NCBI GenBank assembly: GCA_002295885.1
Contig: DBGM01000002.1
Coordinates: 13,480 to 77,479, forward strand
Reading direction: 5' to 3'
From: Phycisphaerales bacterium UBA854
GTDB taxonomy: Bacteria; Planctomycetota; Phycisphaerae; Phycisphaerales; SM1A02
Length of the DNA: 64,000 nt
Part shown: positions 61,186 through 64,000 of the stretch, in pieces
Layout: every line of letters begins with the position of its first letter
How positions within the stretch are numbered: the first letter of the stretch is position 1
Translations under genes and position numbers: made by a program
Notes under the pieces: generated by a model
The model's database searches: none
Told to the model about the DNA's origin: nothing
Seen by the model: the letters and a program-made list of their open reading frames with translations, nothing else

Positions 61186-62388
61186 ATGGTCAAGCGAACA
61201 AGCCGTGGAAAGCAGAATGGAAGCCTCGGGACCGAGGATGCAAAGCAGCGTGGTAAGGTGCGAGCCGGATCGAAATCGCGATCCGGTTCGAACACCACGG
61301 ATGGAAAGGAAGCCATGAGCAGGAAGAACACCAAGGAAGAGGCCGGACGTGGCCAGGCCCTGGATCGGGCCATCAGTCAGATCGATCAGATGTTCGGGGA
61401 AGGCTCGATCATGCGCCTTAACGATGGCAACCGGGTCATTCCCGGCATCGGGACCGGCTGCCTCAGCCTCGATCTCGCCCTGGGTGGGCGAGGGATTCCT
61501 CGCGGGCGGATCGTGGAGATCTACGGCCCGGAATCATCCGGCAAGACCACATTGGCATTGACCGTGGCGGCGCACGCACAGAAGGATGGCGGCGTTGCTG
61601 CATTCATCGATGCCGAGCACGCACTCGATCCAACCTGGGCGCGGCGACTGGGAGTCGATCTCGACGCGTTGCTGGTGTCGCAGCCCGACACGGGCGAGCA
61701 GGCACTGGAGATCTGTGAGCTGCTGGTCCGTTCGGGTGCCGTCAGCGTCGTGGTGGTCGACTCGGTGGCGGCCCTGATCCCCCGGGCGGAAATCGAAGGT
61801 GAAATGGGCGACACGCACGTGGGCCTGCAGGCCCGACTCATGAGTCAGGCCATGCGGAAGCTGACCGGAGCCATCGCCAAGAGCGACGTGACGGTGATCT
61901 TCATCAACCAGCTTCGTGAGAAGATCGGAGTGATGTTCGGATCGCCGGAGACGACGCCGGGTGGCCGTGCACTCAAGTTCTATTCGTCGGTGCGGGTGGA
62001 TATCCGTCGCATCGGTGCGATCAAGGACGGGGACCAGAACATCGGCAACCGGGTTCGGGCCCGGGTGGTCAAGAACAAGATCGCTCCGCCGTTCCGTGAC
62101 GCTGAGTTCGACATCATGTTCAACGAGGGCATCAGTACCTCGGGAGATCTGCTGGATCTCGCAGTCGCGGAGAACATCGTCAAGAAGTCCGGAGCATGGT
62201 TCAGCTACGGCGACGTGCGACTCGGACAGGGTCGTGAGAATTCAAAGCTGTTCCTCCGTGAGCACGATGATCTGTTCACCGAGATTCGGAACCGGATCCT
62301 GGTGGCCAAGGGACTGCTCGAGACCACCGAAGGCGACGAGGCGGATGCCTCCTCACCGCAGGCCGAAGAGGAAGTGGCAACCGGCTGA
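61186..62388 (+). CDS. recA: Recombinase RecA with basic N-terminal extension
   Basis: A 400-residue RecA, the strand-exchange protein of recombination and the SOS response. The Walker A motif GPESSGKT is at 114-121; the RecA signature ALKFYSSVRVDIRRIG near 273-288 is intact. The usual length is about 350; the extra is a Lys/Arg/Ser-rich stretch before ALDRAISQIDQMFGEG. The ATG at 61186 follows AAAGGGG; an in-frame ATG at 61315 (MSRKNTKEE) also follows a good AAAGGA and would give a normal-length protein, so two products are possible. The C-terminus is acidic as usual. Confidence 0.97.
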   Translation: MVKRTSRGKQNGSLGTEDAKQRGKVRAGSKSRSGSNTTDGKEAMSRKNTKEEAGRGQALDRAISQIDQMFGEGSIMRLNDGNRVIPGIGTGCLSLDLALGGRGIPRGRIVEIYGPESSGKTTLALTVAAHAQKDGGVAAFIDAEHALDPTWARRLGVDLDALLVSQPDTGEQALEICELLVRSGAVSVVVVDSVAALIPRAEIEGEMGDTHVGLQARLMSQAMRKLTGAIAKSDVTVIFINQLREKIGVMFGSPETTPGGRALKFYSSVRVDIRRIGAIKDGDQNIGNRVRARVVKNKIAPPFRDAEFDIMFNEGISTSGDLLDLAVAENIVKKSGAWFSYGDVRLGQGRENSKLFLREHDDLFTEIRNRILVAKGLLETTEGDEADASSPQAEEEVATG

Positions 62389-62417
62389 TCGCCGGAGCGG
62401 AACGCTCGAAAAGCACG

Positions 62418-62458
62418 AATGCCCGGGCCGATGTTCGTCATCGGTCCGGGCATTGTTC
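62418..62458 (+). terminator. Hairpin after recA
   Basis: AATGCCCGGGCCGATG and CATCGG-T-CCGGGCATT form a long stem with loop TTCGT; the T-rich tail (GTTCGTCTT) is weak. Confidence 0.6.
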
Positions 62459-62469
62459 GTCTTCGGAAA

Positions 62470-62555
62470 TGCGGCTGAGAGGAGTCGAACCTCCACGGGA
62501 TTTTACTCCCACTAGAACCTGAATCTAGCGCGTCTGCCAATTCCGCCACAGCCGC
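62470..62555 (-). tRNA. tRNA-Leu(CAG)
   Basis: An 86-base type II tRNA on the minus strand: acceptor GCGGCTG/CAGCCGC, anticodon stem CTAGA/TCTAG around TTCAGGT (anticodon CAG), a long variable arm GGGAGTAAAATCCC and T arm GGAGG/CCTCT with TTCGACT. Discriminator A. Confidence 0.96.
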
Positions 62556-62694
62556 GTGGGGTGCAGATCGGAAATGGTACCTGCCGCGGGCGAAAGTTCA
62601 ATGCAGCGGCATTCACGGCTTCTGAAAGGGCTTCTGGGGCCCTGTCTTCGCCTTGACGCTTCCGGTGCAGCCGTCGGATTCGTACAATCCTTCC

Positions 62695-63906
62695 ATGGCC
62701 CTCTCCGAACTCGACATGATCTACCTCGATCACAACGCCACCACTCCGGTTGCTCCGGAGGTCCTGGCGGCCATGCAGGAGGTCTTCGCCAGCGATTGGG
62801 CCAATCCGTCCAGCATTCATCGCCTCGGGCAACAGGCTCGCCGGCGGGTCGATCGGTCCCGGGAGCAGGTGGCGTCCTTCATCGGCGCCCATCCCCCGGA
62901 AATCGTGTTCTGCGGTGGAGGCACGGAGTCCGTCAACATGGCCATCCGTTCGGCGTTGCGAAGCCGACCCGATCGAAGGCTCGTCGTGACCAGCCAGGTG
63001 GAGCATTCCGCGGTGCGCGAACTTCTCGAGGACCTGCACGAACAGGGCATCGAGACGCTGATGCTGGCCCATGATTCCAGCGGCATCGTCGACTGCGATT
63101 CGCTTCGCGACATCCTCGCCACGCGTGCCGACGACGTGGCGTTGGTCAGCGTGATGTGGGCGAACAATGAGACGGGCGTGATCGAACCGGTGGAGGAGAT
63201 CGCATCGCTCTGCCGTGACCATGGAGTCCTCTTCCACAGCGACGCGACCCAATGGGTCGGCAAGATGCCCACCGACGTGTCGGCCGTCCCCTTCGACATG
63301 ATCAGCTTCGCAGCCCACAAGTTCCACGGCCCCAAGGGCGTCGGTGTCCTCTACGCCCGGTCCGGCGTGGCCTGCCACCCGCTGGTCATCGGGGGAGGGC
63401 AGGAGCGGGCGCGGCGCGGCGGTACCGAGAACGTGCCGGGCATCGTGGGGCTCGGGGAGGCCTGTCGCCTTTCCCAGGCGTGGTTCGATCGTGGTGGCCC
63501 CGCCGGCATGAATCCCCTGCGGGAACGCTTCGAACGTTCGATCATGGATGCGATGCCCGAGGCGTGCATCAACGGACGGGATGCCAACCGGATGTGGTCG
63601 ACCTCGAGCATCGGATTCCCCGAACTCGAGCCGGAACTGGTGCTGCTCATGCTCTCGGAGCGTGGTGTGTGTGCCTCGTCCGGATCCGCGTGCTCATCGG
63701 GTGCACTCAAGCCCTCCAAGGTCATCGAAGCCATCGGCCGCCAGCCCTGCCAGGTCGCGAACGTTCCCTACGGTGCGGTCCGCTTCAGCATGGCGAGGGA
63801 GACTTCGGAGGACGAGCTGATTCGCGGGGCCGCCATCGTGATCGACGTGGTGCGTGAGCTTCGCCGCGATGCCCCGTCGATGAATGCAGGTGCGGTCGAA
63901 GCCTGA
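62695..63906 (+). CDS. Cysteine desulfurase (NifS/IscS-like)
   Basis: A 403-residue PLP enzyme that takes sulfur from cysteine for Fe-S clusters and thiolated tRNA. The PLP lysine K209 is in AAHKFHGPKG, and the sulfur-carrying C333 in SSGSACSSG. N-terminal YLDHNATTP and the central HSDATQWVGK are standard. The ATG at 62695 (MALSELD) is preferred over one at 62653: a TACAAT hexamer (62683-62688) lies 6 bases before it. No IscU or other isc gene is seen, but the window ends soon after. Together with miaB and ygfZ it fits an active Fe-S system. Confidence 0.95.
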   Translation: MALSELDMIYLDHNATTPVAPEVLAAMQEVFASDWANPSSIHRLGQQARRRVDRSREQVASFIGAHPPEIVFCGGGTESVNMAIRSALRSRPDRRLVVTSQVEHSAVRELLEDLHEQGIETLMLAHDSSGIVDCDSLRDILATRADDVALVSVMWANNETGVIEPVEEIASLCRDHGVLFHSDATQWVGKMPTDVSAVPFDMISFAAHKFHGPKGVGVLYARSGVACHPLVIGGGQERARRGGTENVPGIVGLGEACRLSQAWFDRGGPAGMNPLRERFERSIMDAMPEACINGRDANRMWSTSSIGFPELEPELVLLMLSERGVCASSGSACSSGALKPSKVIEAIGRQPCQVANVPYGAVRFSMARETSEDELIRGAAIVIDVVRELRRDAPSMNAGAVEA

Positions 63907-63977
63907 TCCGGCATTCGGGCCGCTCCGGGCCGCCTGCTCGACAGGATCACCTCACCACCGTACACTTCCGCCTTCCC

Positions 63978-64000
63978 GCCCTGTTAGCTCAGTTGGCAGA
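63978..64000 (+). tRNA. 5' part of a tRNA cut by the window edge
   Basis: GCCCTGT followed by TAGCTCAGTTGGCAGA is the acceptor strand and D arm of a tRNA. The anticodon is beyond the edge; tRNA-Thr is a guess from the acceptor sequence. Confidence 0.75.

Overview
The window is a GC-rich, densely packed bacterial chromosome segment that most resembles a planctomycete of the class Phycisphaerae. The evidence is the mix of families: secreted proteins ending in an (I/V)PAPGA-hydrophobic-RRRRR sorting tail, FG-GAP proteins with two dockerin-like Ca-binding repeats at the C-terminus, a PSCyt1-type cytochrome, a decayed PSCyt1/DUF1501 remnant, many TPR/HEAT/ankyrin proteins and a complete-looking peptidoglycan outfit (murG, ftsW, alr, anmK). 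No CRISPR array, prophage, plasmid gene or insertion sequence was seen. All functions are assigned by reading the proteins; no database search was run.

Layout. 1-17,300 is housekeeping: a partial thioesterase, fumarase, a sirtuin coupled to a HEAT-repeat protein, a TPR protein, rpsR, a class I amidotransferase, a coupled ygfZ / 54-residue membrane peptide / HMG-CoA lyase trio, a metallophosphoesterase, a diguanylate cyclase, the cell-wall genes murG-ftsW and miaB. 17,300-20,660 is a tandem array of three secreted PEP-CTERM-like paralogues, each with its own intrinsic terminator and two with a recognisable promoter and structured 5' leader. 20,670-31,040 holds rho with a TPR-sulfotransferase, a DEAD-box helicase coupled to psuG, alr, a 96-nt intergenic hairpin, mqnA with a multi-HTH protein, and the rplM-rpsI ribosomal operon. 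31,160-35,780 has a CPBP membrane protease, an Mrp ATPase, a PSCyt1-type cytochrome and a secreted protein of unknown role.

35,880-45,950 looks like a surface-polysaccharide region: an O-antigen-polymerase-like protein, a flippase, two secreted FG-GAP proteins, a sulfotransferase and a glycosyltransferase, followed by sat and cysC, which make the PAPS that sulfotransferases use. With the second sulfotransferase at 20,672 and a UDP-glucuronate decarboxylase at 60,007, this suggests the cell makes a sulfated exopolysaccharide. 46,000-64,000 contains a pseudopilin, prfA, a 602-bp gene-free stretch, a cytochrome/DUF1501 pseudogene, rpmE, tRNA-Asn, a polytopic membrane protein, a family 4 uracil-DNA glycosylase lacking its usual iron-sulfur cysteines, dtd, a MEMO-family protein, a DUF1573-ankyrin fusion, an M32 carboxypeptidase, anmK, recA with a basic N-terminal extension, tRNA-Leu, a cysteine desulfurase, and the first bases of another tRNA at the right edge.
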